Assembly (NCBI GenBank): GCA_025330725.1
Contig: JAIWND010000066.1
Span: 1-64,000 of the forward strand
Source of the DNA: Chlamydoabsidia padenii
Taxonomy: Eukaryota > Mucoromycota > Mucoromycetes > Mucorales > Cunninghamellaceae
Direction: 5' to 3'
Length of the DNA stretch: 64,000 nucleotides
The notes under the pieces: model-generated
The model's input: the letters and a program-made list of their open reading frames with translations, nothing else
What the model was told of the DNA's origin: nothing
Databases searched by the model: none
Part shown: in pieces, positions 12,645 to 24,400 of the stretch
Position numbering within the stretch: the first letter of the stretch is position 1
How the letters are laid out: the number at the start of each line of letters is the position of its first letter
Position numbers and translations under genes: made by a program

Positions 12645-12979
12645 TTACACTGCCTATAACTAGTTAGTCCTTCCCTCTTTACTAGATTAGATATTACCTT
12701 TATTTTTATATATTGACTGTAATAAACGTATAGTTTTTTATGTTATCATGATAATACATTGTTAATGTTGACATACAATGAATACTGGGTAGGTAATTGG
12801 ACCCTGATTTTTTATATATGTGTTCAAACCCCGCCGATCGTCCCCTTCCATCTTTCACACCCACCCATTTGATTATATAAAGACCCATTTATGACAAATA
12901 AAAAAAAGAAAGGTAGAGACAACCTTTCCAATTCAATTTCTTTATTAATGTATTTATTATATAATATCCAACTATTAAT
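12645..12979. other. Convergent intergenic region with orphan element
   Basis: Lies between two convergent 3' ends. It contains the exact element at 12823-12833 but no start codon context on either side. Confidence 0.4.
12823..12833 (-). promoter_or_regulatory. CGGGGTTTGAA element, orphan
   Basis: Exact match lying between the 3' ends of two convergent genes, so it is not a conventional promoter copy for either. Confidence 0.35.
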
Positions 12980-14354
12980 CTAAGCAGTCTTTTCAGCAAA
13001 GACATCCACGAGCTTGCCATCCTTTTGAGCTTGTTCGAGTTCCTTGCGGAGAGATTCCAAACCTTCGGCAGTCTTGTTCTTGTTCAAAAGATCATCGAGC
13101 TTGAGCAATTGGAGATCAATGACATCAGGAGTGACATTGGTGCCTTCAGCGACAGCATAGTTGTTATCCTTAAGCAAGTTCTTGATGTTCTTCTTTTCCT
13201 TCTTGATGATACGTTTGATGGCTTCCTTGTCCTTCTTGGCGTTAGCAGAGGCTTCCTTGGCGGCGGCTTCGGCAGCTTCCTTGGCGAGACGTTCTTCTTC
13301 TTCCTTGCGAGCCTTTTCTTCAGCAGCAGCCTTGTCAGCAGCAGCCTTGGCGTCCTTCTTTGCGTTTCTGCGTTTCTTTTCTTCGGCCTTGAAGATGGCG
13401 ATACGAGGATCTACACTGAGACAGACATCCACCAAGGTACGAAGACGGGCATTATCTTCCTTCTTGAGTTGAGCACGTTGGGCACGGTTCTTCTTTTCTT
13501 GGTAACGCTTGTCATCACGGTTATCAGATCCTTCGGCACCTTCCTTGTCCAACCATTCGAATGAGCGCCAAGAGTCAAAGTTGTACCAAAAGTCATAGAA
13601 GGATTCGACTTGTTCCTTGGTCGAGTTGGCATCACCGAGAAGAGGCACAGGTTGTTTGTTGGAGAAACGGGATTCACGTTCAAAGACGGGTTGCCATAAT
13701 TCGTAAAAGTCACCTTCGCTCTTGGCCGTGGGCACATCTTCGTCTTCCAGAGTCATACCAAAGTCAACAGAGTCGTATTGGCGACGAGCAATAGGGTTGG
13801 TCAAAGTATCGTGAGCCTTGGCAATACACTTGAAGAAGGCATCGTCGTTCTTGTCTGCCTTCTTGTCAGGATGATGGAGGAGAACCATACGGCGATGGGC
13901 CTTTTTGATTTGTTCAGCATTGGCCTTGTATCTGAGCTTGGTCAAACCCAACACAGCATAGTTGTCTTGAGTTTTCCATTGGGTGGGATCTTGGTTGACA
14001 GAGGTAATGTCGACATCTTCGTATTCAAAGTCCACCTTTTCTTCATCGACAACTTGGTTGGCCTTTTCGGTAGCTTGGTGGAGTTCATCTTCAGAGAAAG
14101 TACGGTTGTGGCGCTTTCTACGGGCATGAGCGAGGAAGTGTTGTCCAACAGGTTCAAGGAGACGATCAGTGGTAGCTAGTTAAAAAAAAAATAAAATAAA
14201 AAAGAGTAATGGGTCAGTTTAGTTATTTCTTTGGTGAGAGAGAAAAATAAAGTCAATTTTACTTACCACTGACGGAAGCATGAGTAACGAAGGGTTGTTC
14301 AACCTTGTAAGAAGCAGGAGGAGGAGGAAGTAAAAAGTCGAGAGTCAAAGCCAT
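12980..14354 (-). CDS. ZUO1: Zuotin, ribosome-associated J protein
   Basis: Hsp40 partner of Ssz1 in the ribosome-associated complex, which stimulates Ssb at the nascent-chain exit tunnel. Two exons on the minus strand: 14354-14267 and 14175-12980; 427 aa, close to yeast Zuo1 (433). The N-terminal segment contains a poly-Pro stretch (DFLLPPPPAS) and is followed by the FLAHARRKRHNRTFSEDE region. The J domain (about residues 97-170) includes NYAVLGL, the helix II basic stretch, the essential HPD in LLHHPDKKAD, and ARRQYDS. Next come the zuotin homology domain (SFYDFWYNFDSWRSFEWLD), a long Lys/Glu/Ala charged helix (about 255-335) that contacts rRNA, and a C-terminal four-helix region. Identification is secure. 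Confidence 0.95.
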
Positions 14355-15368
14355 GGTGGATGTGTTGTGGAAGAGAGAGAAAAAAAGTGCCTCGAAAAAA
14401 AAAAAAAAAAGTTTGCTTTCATCAAAAGCCACAAGCGGGATTTCAATCTATTCATCAGTGAGAGAAAACTCCCCCTCCCCTTGGGGTGGACTATTATGCA
14501 TGCTATTAAAAGTTATTAGAACAAGCCAAAAGTGTCCATTCATACAATATATAGATTAATCAGAATGAAAAGATGTTGTCTCTCCACTTGAATAAAGTGG
14601 TATTGTCGAAGAGAGAAAAGAGTTCATAGTCGGGACTTTAATTTTCCACCTTGATTTTCATGCATATGGCTTTCCCCGTGAGAGATCGCCAAGAGTGAGT
14701 GATGGCGGCTGTTTAAGAAAGCAGGGCATTATCTTGGGACTATATAATTCTTCTTATGACCTATACTAGTTTGTAACTCGATTCTATTTCTACGGACATG
14801 CTACTCTCGACATATACATGTTCTCGCTAATCTCATTTACACTAGTACTTAAAGAAAACACCCCCAATGCGCATCTCATCTGAAAACAACTGTTTTTTAA
14901 TTTAATTGGCCAATTCCTTTTTTTTTTGTGGTATAGTTAACAGATCAAAGTGATTTAGTAGCATTTGAAATAACAACAGGTACAGATCAAATTGAAAAAC
15001 CGACAGACAAAAAAAAAAAAAAAAAAGCTTACCAACAGAGCGGAATGACACGGAGGGGACGAACCGAAATTCATGTGAAAAAAAAAGTAAGATCTACCCC
15101 ACAATTGGACATCCATTAGGTCATCGTTTTCCATTACACAAAACCAAAAAGTGGTAGGATAAAGCCTATCCTAGGAAGAAATTCAACTCTGACCTAGTAT
15201 GTCCTTGATTTTGCATTTACATAGTGCGAGGTGTGTCTTGGAATCAACATATGAAAATTTGGAACCTAGCGGAGTTTTCATCTTTGTGGATTTTTATTTC
15301 ATTTAAAAAAAAAAGCTCATTTTCCTTTCTTCTTCTTTTCAATCAATCAATAACTTTTTATTCTCACA
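14355..15368. other. Intergenic, divergent zuotin/carrier promoters
   Basis: About 1 kb between divergent genes. Element variants at 14436 and 14631 lie on the zuotin side. No exact copy on the carrier side. An A18 run is at about 15009. No coding exon recognised. Confidence 0.45.
14436..14446 (+). promoter_or_regulatory. CGGGATTTCAA element variant, zuotin promoter
   Basis: One-mismatch form (TTTCAA) 81 bp upstream of the zuotin ATG. A second looser form (CGGGACTTTAA) lies at 14631-14641. Confidence 0.45.
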
Positions 15369-16516
15369 ATGAGCAAGAACAACCAACAAGAAAAGACACC
15401 TTTACTCACTCATTTGGTAGCTGGTGGTGCTGCCGGTTTTATGGAAGCATGTACCTGCCATCCCCTCGACACCATTAAAGTCAGAATGCAACTTTCAAAA
15501 AACATTCAACGAAACCCTTCTGTAAGTACTTTTTATACTTTTAGGTATATGGCATAAAACTCAACTCTCTCTTTGTAGGGTCGACGATTAGGCTTCTTTG
15601 GTGTTGGTGTCAAAATTGTCAAACATGAATCCTTCTGGGCTCTTTATAAAGGTCTTGGTGCAGTTGTTTCTGGTATTGTACCTAAAATGGCTATTCGATT
15701 CAGCTCTTTTGAATTATACAAGGAATGGATGGCGGATGAAAATGGGAAAGTAAGCACTTCGGGTGTCTTCTTTGGTAAGTGAAAAAAAAAGGGGTGTGTG
15801 GAATAGTTACCAACTTTTTGTTTCTCTCTCTCTATTAGCCGGTCTTGCTGCTGGTACGACTGAAGCTGTGATGGTTGTCTCGCCCATGGATTTGATCAAG
15901 ATTCGACTTCAAGCTCAACGGCACTCAATGGCTGATCCTATGGATTTGCCTAAATACCGCAATGCTCCTCATGCTGCCTATACAATTGTGAAAGAAGAAG
16001 GGTTCCGGGCTTTATATAAAGGCGTCACACTGACGGCCCTTCGACAAGGTAAAATCACATACATGGAAAAAAAAAAGGGTAGGATATTGACCAAGATGTT
16101 TATTCATAGCCACCAACCAAGCCGCCAACTTTACCGCTTATCAAGAATCCAAAGCGTATGCAAAAAAGTTACAACACCTGGATGAATTACCTTCTTACCA
16201 ACATTTGATCCTTGGTGGTATATCTGGTGCTATGGGTCCTTTATCAAATGCGCCTATCGATACTATCAAGACACGTATTCAAAAATCCAGTGCTAGGGGA
16301 TCAGGGTGGCAACGATTCCGTATTGTCACCACTGAAATCTATGCAAACGAAGGTTTACGGGCTTTCTACAAGGGATTGACTCCTCGCGTGCTTCGGGTGG
16401 CTCCTGGTCAAGCGGTTACCTTTATGGTTTACGAAAAGGTCAAGACTTGGTTGGAAATTCTACGTAGCAATGTCAAGGAGGGTGGTGAACTCACGGCGAT
16501 CATTGCAAAAAAGTAG
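15369..16516 (+). CDS. SFC1: Mitochondrial succinate/fumarate carrier
   Basis: Inner-membrane antiporter exchanging cytosolic succinate for fumarate, linking the glyoxylate cycle to gluconeogenesis. Four exons: 15369-15521, 15579-15774, 15839-16048 and 16110-16516; 321 aa, the size of yeast Sfc1/Acr1. Three mitochondrial-carrier repeats are visible, each with its PX[DE]XX[KR] signature: HPLDTIKVRMQ, SPMDLIKIRLQ and APIDTIKTRIQ. The first-repeat sequence AGGAAGFMEACTCHPLDTIK is characteristic of the succinate/fumarate type. No cleavable presequence. Substrate assignment rests on recognition of that subfamily sequence, so a related C4-dicarboxylate/tricarboxylate carrier is the alternative. Confidence 0.88.
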
Positions 16517-16708
16517 TTTAAAAGCTCTTACTATATATACACCTAAAATAGATAACCCCTTCCCACTGTACTATAGTATTCTTGTTTATATTACCAATAA
16601 TAAAACTGTCTTTTTTTTATTTTACTAATCATCATTTTATTTCATACTAACGGTTGACTATGATGATGATGATCACTTGCCATGACATAATTTCATTCGC
16701 ACGTGAAT

Positions 16709-16719
16709 CGGGATTTGAA
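16709..16719 (+). promoter_or_regulatory. CGGGATTTGAA element, orphan
   Basis: Exact copy about 190 bp downstream of the carrier gene stop codon, with no assigned gene following. Confidence 0.45.
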
Positions 16720-16893
16720 ATACAAACGCATGAAAAATGGGGTTCCAACAGGGTATGATTCTGATGTCCATCTTCAGTGATTGTTAGCTATCATACTTTT
16801 GTTTTTTTCTTCTTGCCATATCATGTTTGTCTTCCTGCCCGAGGGTCAGTTTTTCCTCATCAGAGATGTGTATGTATAGGCGAAAAGACGAGG

Positions 16894-16904
16894 CGGTGTT
16901 TGAA
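16894..16904 (+). promoter_or_regulatory. CGGTGTTTGAA element, one of a facing pair
   Basis: Exact CGG-NN-TTTGAA copy, 12 bp from an oppositely oriented copy at 16917-16927. Confidence 0.45.
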
Positions 16905-16916
16905 GAAAAATGATAG

Positions 16917-16927
16917 TTCAAATTCCG
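16917..16927 (-). promoter_or_regulatory. CGGAATTTGAA element, one of a facing pair
   Basis: Exact copy in reverse orientation. It is about 90 bp before a short ATG frame (near 17010) that soon ends. Confidence 0.45.
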
Positions 16928-17102
16928 CTTTTGCTCATGCATGGATTTTGCTCCTGTAATAAAAGACAAATAATACCATAGCCATAAAAGAAACTTTTTT
17001 TCAATAGAATGAAATGTGTTATTTGTCTCAAGTTAGTGATTGATTGTGTGTATCAATCCTTCTTCTCTCGTTGATCCGTTCCAGTTGTCCATTAGTAAGT
17101 AC

Positions 17103-17380
17103 CGTCTCCATCTCTTCTTTTTTTTTTTTTTTTAAATGACTAAAATCAACATTACTCGACAACCAAAGATTCTTTTCTTTTTCTGTTTGTTGTGTTACGT
17201 TTCTGAAGTTTATAGCTTTTGATTAAGCTAAAAAAAAACTACATGCCCATTATCAGTTTCCGTTTTCATCTCTTCTCTTTGTTATAATTCACTAAATCAA
17301 TATCACTCGACAACCAATGTCCCTTTTTTCTTCTCTCTGTTGATGTTGCCTGTGTATTGGGTCACTGACTTTATAACATT
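17103..17380. repeat. Diverged direct duplication
   Basis: Two copies of about 120 bp share CATCTCTTCT, an ACTAAATCAAYATYACTCGACAACCAA-like core (positions about 17138-17164 and 17290-17316) and a following pyrimidine tract. Copy A is about 17103-17220, copy B about 17262-17380. Confidence 0.5.
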
Positions 17381-17472
17381 TTTAATAATACCATTTTTAA
17401 TGAAAACTTGTTTGATCATCGTTTTTTTCTTGAATATCATCATTGCTAGTGGTGATTATGCCTTTGTTTTAG

Positions 17473-17588
17473 CTGGTCGCAAATCGGTAACATTTTAAAC
17501 CTCGACAGTGGCACCACACCCCGAAAATTTAGACTGACACCCCAAGATGTTAAGAAAGCCCAAGAGGCCATTACATTTTCGGAGTGTG
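17473..17588 (+). pseudogene. Orphan exon-like segment
   Basis: 116-nt open segment bounded by a TTTTAG acceptor and a GTAAGT donor. It would encode a hydrophilic peptide containing DSGTTPRKFRLTPQDVKKAQ. No flanking exon in a compatible frame was found; an upstream ATG at 17400 gives only a 32-aa signal-like frame. Family not recognised. Probably a gene relic or part of an unresolved gene. Confidence 0.25.
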
Positions 17589-18062
17589 GTAAGTGGAGTT
17601 ACGATCGGATCTTGAATATCACTAGACAATTTGCATAAACGGATCCACTATTACCTCATCATAAACCCAACAGTCTTGTATTTCAAGTATTTATTAGTTA
17701 AAATTGATAGAGTTATACACTGTAAGAGTAAATTCAGAAGTATGGTAGGTCGACTTTTTCTCTATATCTTGTTATCGACTTTCAACCCACCAGACAATTG
17801 GTTGAGGTTTCGAAAAGATGCAGCCCATTTTTTGATTACGTTTTGAGTTTTACAAGAGTGGTAAAAGAAATAATGAGAGGTAAATTTGGTATTGCTTTAC
17901 AAATATATAGTGTTACAATGTTGTCAAAAAAAAAAACATTGGCAACATTTTACCGACCACACATTAATAAGATCACACATTAGATAAGACGGTATTAGTT
18001 ATATTAAAAAAAAAAGCATGTTTATTATAAATTGTTGTATGTAAAAGGGGAAAGGGAGGATT

Positions 18063-20633
18063 TTATGGTTTATATACTAGTTCTTCTACAAAAAAGCCAC
18101 AGTTCTTTTTCAATGCGTTCACGATACTGTCCGCATTATCGTACTTTTTAAGATGTCGATCAACTAGGGCCTGGGTAAAGTTTCTCGATATTATCCGTCC
18201 ATCACGAGTCGTCAATAGTTCCTTGTATGTCAAAGATTTGAGTCTGCTGTGTATTTTTGGGTCGAACCTATACAAATAAAACGATTAGCTTGTGTTCTTC
18301 TTTTCTTTTTCTGGAGGCTTACTTTTTCAAAAGATCATTAAAGTCAGCATCAAATAGATGTATCACTAATGATATTGCTTGGGCCAAGAGACTGATGAGT
18401 TGATAGAGCTCTTGTATGTGTGGTGTTCTAGAGGATGATTGAGGGTCGATCGAGCTGCTGCTTTCACTATAAATATAAAAGACATTATTCAGTTTCTTTC
18501 GTACCATTCGTTTTTTCTTTACCTGTCCAAGTAATGTCGTAGGCGTCTTAGTACTTGTTGGATAGTTAATAGATGTTGTCGGTTTGTTGTGCTTTGATAC
18601 TGATGTTGATTTGTGCTGATAGGTCTATAGTGGAATAGTATTAAAAAGTAGAGGTTAGTACAGTAGTTAAGATTTTTAAAAAAAGCAATCATACTTACAC
18701 TTCTTTTATAATTGGCCGAGTCCATATACACCCAATCACACGATAGAGATACAGAGCTAGACCATCATGGAAGCATGTACTTTGTGATTCTTGTGAAGAA
18801 GGGTGATGTCCATATTTATTCAGTAGATCAGAAGCGCCTTTTCCCTTGTCGATTGAGTACTGGTCATTCCATAACACTAATAAAAGATTTAGAGTAAACA
18901 TTAGCAAAGTGTCCTTTTGTTTAATGAGATCAGACTTACATTCAAGTCCGTTGGGAATGACAGAATCAGCATGACCGATAATCCTAAAACACAAAGAAGA
19001 GACTTGAGTGGCACCAAAATGTTCAATAAAAGCATCAAAGTCAGTTGCTCGGCGATGAATATCAAGTCCAGAGGCCATCAATAGATTTTGTAACATTTCC
19101 AACGGTCGTTGCTTCAATAGTAGTATTATACCCGTTGTTGTGAATACCAGGAATAGTCGTGGGGTGTTGAAAGGTGTTGATGATGCCAATTCGTCAAGGT
19201 GGAATGGAGATGTTGTGATTTCAGATATAGAGATAATGTTGCCTTCGATTGCTTTACTATTATACATTTCATGGAATCCACATCGTCCGCCCTATTATAA
19301 AATGTAGGGTGAGTGAATAAAACAGTTGGCCGAGTCTTTTTATTTATTCTGGGAAGTTACCTTTCGAGCCATGTAACCAATATCTGGACAAGACAAAGTC
19401 AAAGTCTCGATACCATTATACGAATTCGCCAACATAAAGACGCCATTATTGTAGAAAGACTTGGATATTGATGTTGGTTGAGTCGATGTAGCCATGGGTG
19501 GTGGTGTTCGGACATGAACCAGTTCGATCCCATTTGGTGTGCCATCGAATGGAATGGTTGAATCGTGTTTAAAGTGCGAAAAGTATAGTCGACAGCCGTT
19601 AGAGGTGACAGCTACAAGTTGGTAATGTTTGGATTCATTGGGTAACGTCGGATGGATCGATGTGATGGTAAAGTTGTTGTTGTTGTTGATCAAAGGACTA
19701 TTTATACACATATGTTTGGCCTTTTCACCGATTCCTGTTCCACTAGCAACAGTAGTAAATTCTTGACCATTTCTGCCAAGATAGGATACCTTGTGTGTTA
19801 TTATAAAACAAAAGAGTATTGTTATTCAGGGCCATATTTCATTATCTTTGCTTACCTTAATAGTTGATCTTTGGGTAAGTTGATATAAAACGTGTCCGTC
19901 ATTACTGAGGGCAATAGAAACACAAGGATCTAATAAAAAGGAGAATCGAATCATCAATACCATTGTTATTCCATTATATGTGATTAGTTGAAGATTACCA
20001 TGTATCCCACCAAAGAATAGTTTCATGCGATCACCAGTATGATTCATCTTATAGCATTGACTTGTAAACCACCCTTCATCACTCTATTAAAAAAAAAAAA
20101 AGAGTAATCAATACAAGTCATTTCGCATAATTATTCTTCTTTTTTCTTACCTTATAAACCAATTCCCATACGTTCCCATCACTACCAGTCATAAAGACAC
20201 GACCAATGTTTGTTCCCATGATACTAGTGAATCGAATACCGTCAGAGAAAGTTTTAATCCCACTGTTGTAAAAAGTGATAGAGTCAACCAAGTTGTCGTC
20301 ACATTTATAGGCCAAGGCGATAATCTTGATGTCCTGAGTCGTGGCGATAATAAGGACATGAGTGATATCCTTGCTGAATACATTGGGTTTTGGTTTGACA
20401 ATGGCGACGCTAATAATGTCATGGGTGTCGTCGTAGGTGGTGGGTTCTTGACTAAAACAGTGTATAAAACAGTGTGGAGAATGTAAGTAACTTGTCAATT
20501 ATTCTTTTAATGAGTTCAGTTTACCTATTATTATAGTTCCAGAGCATTAATCGTTTATCCACAGCAAGGTAAGCACGGTTGATTTCAGAAAAGATACCAG
20601 CTGGTGATGAAGGTTTGCCTACAAACAGATTTA

Positions 20634-20699
<66 letters not shown>

Positions 20700-21050
20700 G
20701 TTCAGTTGATCAAGTTTCATAATTAGATATAAACTTACGTTGTTCCATCAGTCCCAACAAATCAGGAGTTGCAAGAAAGGTGAATCTCGTAATTATGGGT
20801 TCCACCGGACCATTCTGACAGATTGTATATTCACCAGAGGAATACGCTAGATAAAAATAAAGGGTAAGATTGGATGCGATTAGTATACATAAAAGATAAA
20901 GAAAAAGCCTTTTTTGTTTTGTTTTGTTTTACCTTTGAAAGTGTCACCAATATCAGGAAAGCCTTTATCCAAACGAGCCACCTGTTCAAGAGTATCCGAT
21001 GCCTTGTTGATTGCTTCAACGATAATTTCTGAGGAAGAAGAGTTTATCAT
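18063..21050 (-). CDS. Nup155/Nup170-type nucleoporin, C-terminally short
   Basis: Inner-ring scaffold nucleoporin. Twelve minus-strand exons: 21050-20933, 20846-20739, 20618-20525, 20451-20151, 20083-19999, 19929-19856, 19789-19361, 19291-18940, 18876-18699, 18624-18523, 18466-18323 and 18267-18063. All junctions keep frame, giving 729 aa. The N-terminal beta-propeller is clear: GIFSEINRAYLAVDKRLMLW, DIISVAIVKPKPNVFSKDIT, NIGRVFMTGSDGNVWELVYK, DEGWFTSQCYKMNH and LELVHVR-like PNGIELVHVRTPPP. The start of the alpha-solenoid follows (DLLNKYGHHP, HDGLALYLYRVIGCIW, VLRRLRHYLDR, KSLTYKELLTTRDG). The family normally runs to about 1,300-1,400 aa; here the frame stops right after the C-G-F-F region and a poly(A)-type AATAAA follows. 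The C-terminal half of the solenoid is missing. The gene is otherwise undamaged, so a split or truncated paralogue is inferred. Confidence 0.85.
20635..20698 (-). repeat. A64/T64 homopolymer in a Nup155 intron
   Basis: Uninterrupted run of 64 A on the plus strand (T on the sense strand) inside the intron between exons 2 and 3, just before the acceptor. Length may be inflated by assembly. Confidence 0.8.
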
Positions 21051-21350
21051 ATTTGATGGCTTGACTTTTGTCGAGGAGGGTTGATATTGAGTACGGATAT
21101 ATAAGGAGTGTAAGTAGTTGAAGAAGTGAAGATAGCGATCTATCAACGCGTATTCTTTTCTTTATTCCAAAAAAGAAAAAAAAAAAAGGGCAAGTATAAA
21201 GTAAAAAGAAACGGAAGAATGAAAAAACGGGCCCGAAAATTTTAAACAAAAAGCGTCACTGCGATCAAAAAGCGGGATTTAAATAAAGTCGCTTTCTTAC
21301 TTTTTTGGGGAAATCCATTTTCTTCACTTCTCTTCCCACTTATGCATACA
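21051..21350. other. Divergent promoter, Nup155 and VPS16
   Basis: Shared 300-bp intergenic region. The only element-like site is a variant at 21273-21283 (CGGGATTTAAA), 78 bp before the VPS16 start. Confidence 0.5.
21273..21283 (+). promoter_or_regulatory. CGGGATTTAAA element variant
   Basis: One-mismatch form with TTTAAA, which is also a permitted CHR core in animals. Positioned between divergent starts. Confidence 0.45.
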
Positions 21351-21425
21351 ATGACACTTTCTCCAACTGCAAACTGGATACAATTAAACGTAAATACCAA
21401 AACATAACTATAAAACTGATACATA

Positions 21426-21460
<35 letters not shown>

Positions 21461-24400
21461 CAACTTGTTTTTTTCTTTTATCAACTTTGTAGGACCGTTT
21501 TTACAGGTAAAGGCACCACCACCCCTCCCTCTTCTCTATTCTCTAACACGTTTCACAATCTCAAGCACTCTACTTTGTCTTTTTTTCCCTTTAATGTAGG
21601 AAACAAGAAGTATACCCACTTTTATGGAATCAGACTGATCTCTCCAAGTTCGTAATCTCTGTTGCTTTTAATGGTGGTCCTATAGGTAAAAAGATATATA
21701 AAATTGGTCTTTTGCATTGGATTTAACCCCTCTTTTAAACCACGTCCCGACAAAGCCATGATACGAGACGACAAAAAGGTGCTTTTGCTGCAAAAACAAC
21801 ACCCAATCAAGCCAACGATTTTTATATACACTGCTTCCGGGAAACTTGATAATCAAATTCAGGTATGAGAAGAAGAAGAAAAAAGCACTTTGCGGGGGGG
21901 GATATTAATGCATCACTTCTTCTTTGTGTTTTTGTGTGTGTGGGGGGAAAGTGGGATAAAGGCCGCATTGTTACTTTAGGATGGTCTGATCAAGAACAAC
22001 TAGTTGTCGTTGCTGAAGATGGCATTGTCCGGTTATATCCACTATATGGTGATCACACTCAATTTACACTTGGGAAGGTATGTATATGAAAATAAAATGG
22101 GATGGAAATGTTGAAAACTAAATACTTTATATCATCTATCTTCAATTGGTAGGAAGCTGAAGAGTATGGAATCATTAGCTGCCAAGTATGGGGTGGTGGT
22201 TTGATGGCGATGACAGGAAACTATCAACTGATCGTGGTGGACAACTTAAACGAACCGCAACCGAAACCAATGGCCGAAACTGGGTTAATGGAGCTGCCTC
22301 ATAGCTGGACAATTATTCCTCCTCAGTACACACTTAGTCGCCATGTGGAAGTGCTCATTGCTACTGGAACCACTATACTGGTGGTGGATACTAAAGAATC
22401 TCAAGATCAGGTACAGTCAATCGGGGGGTGGGGATCAACTTTACCAATTAGATGTTTTATTTATGTATATGTAACATAGTTTTTACAAAAAGGTCCTTTT
22501 ACAAAGATGACTGTGTCTCCAAATGGCAAATTCTTGGCTCTCTTTACCGCCGAAGGCAAACTCTGGGTGGTCTCGGCTGATTTCCAGAAGAACATCTCTG
22601 AATTTGCTACAAAGTCAAAGATCCCTCCTCAACAACTTGTATGGTAGGTGTGGAAAAAAATGACTGCACTTTTACCAGACAACTAATCTGATGGCTTGTA
22701 TGATATTATTGTTGTTTAATTTAGGTGTGGTACTGACTCTGTTATCATGTATTGGAACAATATTGTGTTGATGGTTGGGCCCTTTGGTGACTGGGTCAAG
22801 TTTTCGTATGATGACCCCATCTTTCTATCCTCTGAAATTGATGGTGTTAGGATCACAAGTAATGATAAATGTGAACTACTACAAAAAGTACCAGGTAATA
22901 GAACAAAACAGGGAACAAAAGTAAAACAATATAAGATATTAATCGTCATCTCTTTCTCTTTCTCTCTACTATCTATCCTAATATTAAACCATATTATCCT
23001 ACAGCTGCTACCGAGGATATCTTCAAGATTGGATCAACTTCACCTGCTGCGATATTGTTTGATGCTCTCGATCATCACGAGGTAATATGTAGTATAAAAA
23101 AATCAGCAAGCAGCTATTAATTAACATTTAACTTTATACATTACAGAAAAAAAGTCCCAAAGCTGATGAATACATTCGATCTATTCATGTAGAATTAGCA
23201 GAAGCTGTTGATTCTTGCATTGATGCAGCGGGGTTTGAATTTAATCATCATTACCAGAGATCACTCTTAAAGGTAAAAACAAGCTGTGGATACCATGATG
23301 TAACCAGAAACTGATTTTTTTTATATAAGATTAGGCTGCATCTTATGGTAAATGTTTTTTGGATCAATACAATGCTGATCGATTTGTGGATATGGCTCAA
23401 TCTTTGCGGGTATTGAATGCTGTTAGACATAATAAAATTGGAATCCCTCTCACCTACGCGCAGTAAGTTGATTAAACAAAAAAAAGAAAACATTCATACT
23501 AACCCACAAATTACTTTTTTTTTTTTTTTGAACTTTTAATATTCAAACAAGGTACATACGCTCTCCCGAATCTCTTGTGGACCGACTTATTCAACGACAT
23601 CAACATTTATTGGCACTTCGCATTGCAGAACACCTGAATATCAAGACAGACAAGATCTTGATTCACTGGGCTTGTGCAAAGGTAAGTCATGGTTGAACTA
23701 GACAAAAGAAGGTAACATAAAAACTCTTCTTCTTTTTTCATTCTTATCGTTTGTTATTGGATATTTAGATCAAAATCTCGTCCAAGGATGAAAATGCGAC
23801 TTGTAGGATGATTGCAAGAAAACTCACTATATCCCGAGGTCTACCATTTGCCCAAGTTGCCAAGGCTGCTTACAATATGGGCCAAACTCGACTTGCATTA
23901 AAGGTAATAGAGAAAAAGGAGTGGGGGATCCAGGGGGGGGGTGGATTGGGGTAGGGACCGAAGGGGATAACAGGAAAAGAAGATGAACATATCTTCTGCA
24001 TATGTAGTTACTAGAATATGAACCCCGTAAGGCCGATCAGGTACCATTGCTAATCTCTATGCAGGAAGATGAAGCATCGTTGATTAAATCCATTGAAAGT
24101 GGGGACACTGACTTGGGTAAGCATAAATATACATAAGTGCTTTACTCTTTTTTTTTTTTTTTAATGTTACTAAACTTGGATATTCTTTTTTTAGTCTACT
24201 TTGTCCTTTTCCACCTCAAACGAAAATTTGATATGGGTGAATTCTTCCGGATGATCAACAACAAACCTTTGGCATGCAGATTATTGGAGGTGTATTGCAT
24301 GAATCAAGATCGGGAACTACTCAAGGACTTTTACTATCAAGATGGTCGATCAATTGAAAGCGCTAATGTTACCTTATCTGAAGGATTCGATCACAATGTA

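Larger units (their letters stand above)
16517..18062. other. Gene-poor stretch with element cluster and relics
   Basis: Holds three exact promoter elements (16709, 16894, 16917), a diverged direct duplication (about 17103-17220 and 17262-17380) and an exon-like segment (17473-17588). It also has a short open stretch around 17800-17980 with no convincing ATG. I recognise no intact gene. It directly adjoins the truncated end of the Nup155 gene and may mark a rearrangement. Confidence 0.4.

Noticed and set aside
13025..13564. Plus-strand frame of 179 codons opposite zuotin
   Set aside because: Shadow of the zuotin coding strand, rich in Leu/Phe/Ser as expected from antisense of Lys/Glu/Ala codons.
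18877..18939. Continuous minus-strand frame through a Nup155 intron (no splice)
   Set aside because: The segment is exactly 63 nt, in frame, with GTAAGT and TTATTAG borders and non-conserved translation, so it is an in-frame intron, not coding sequence.
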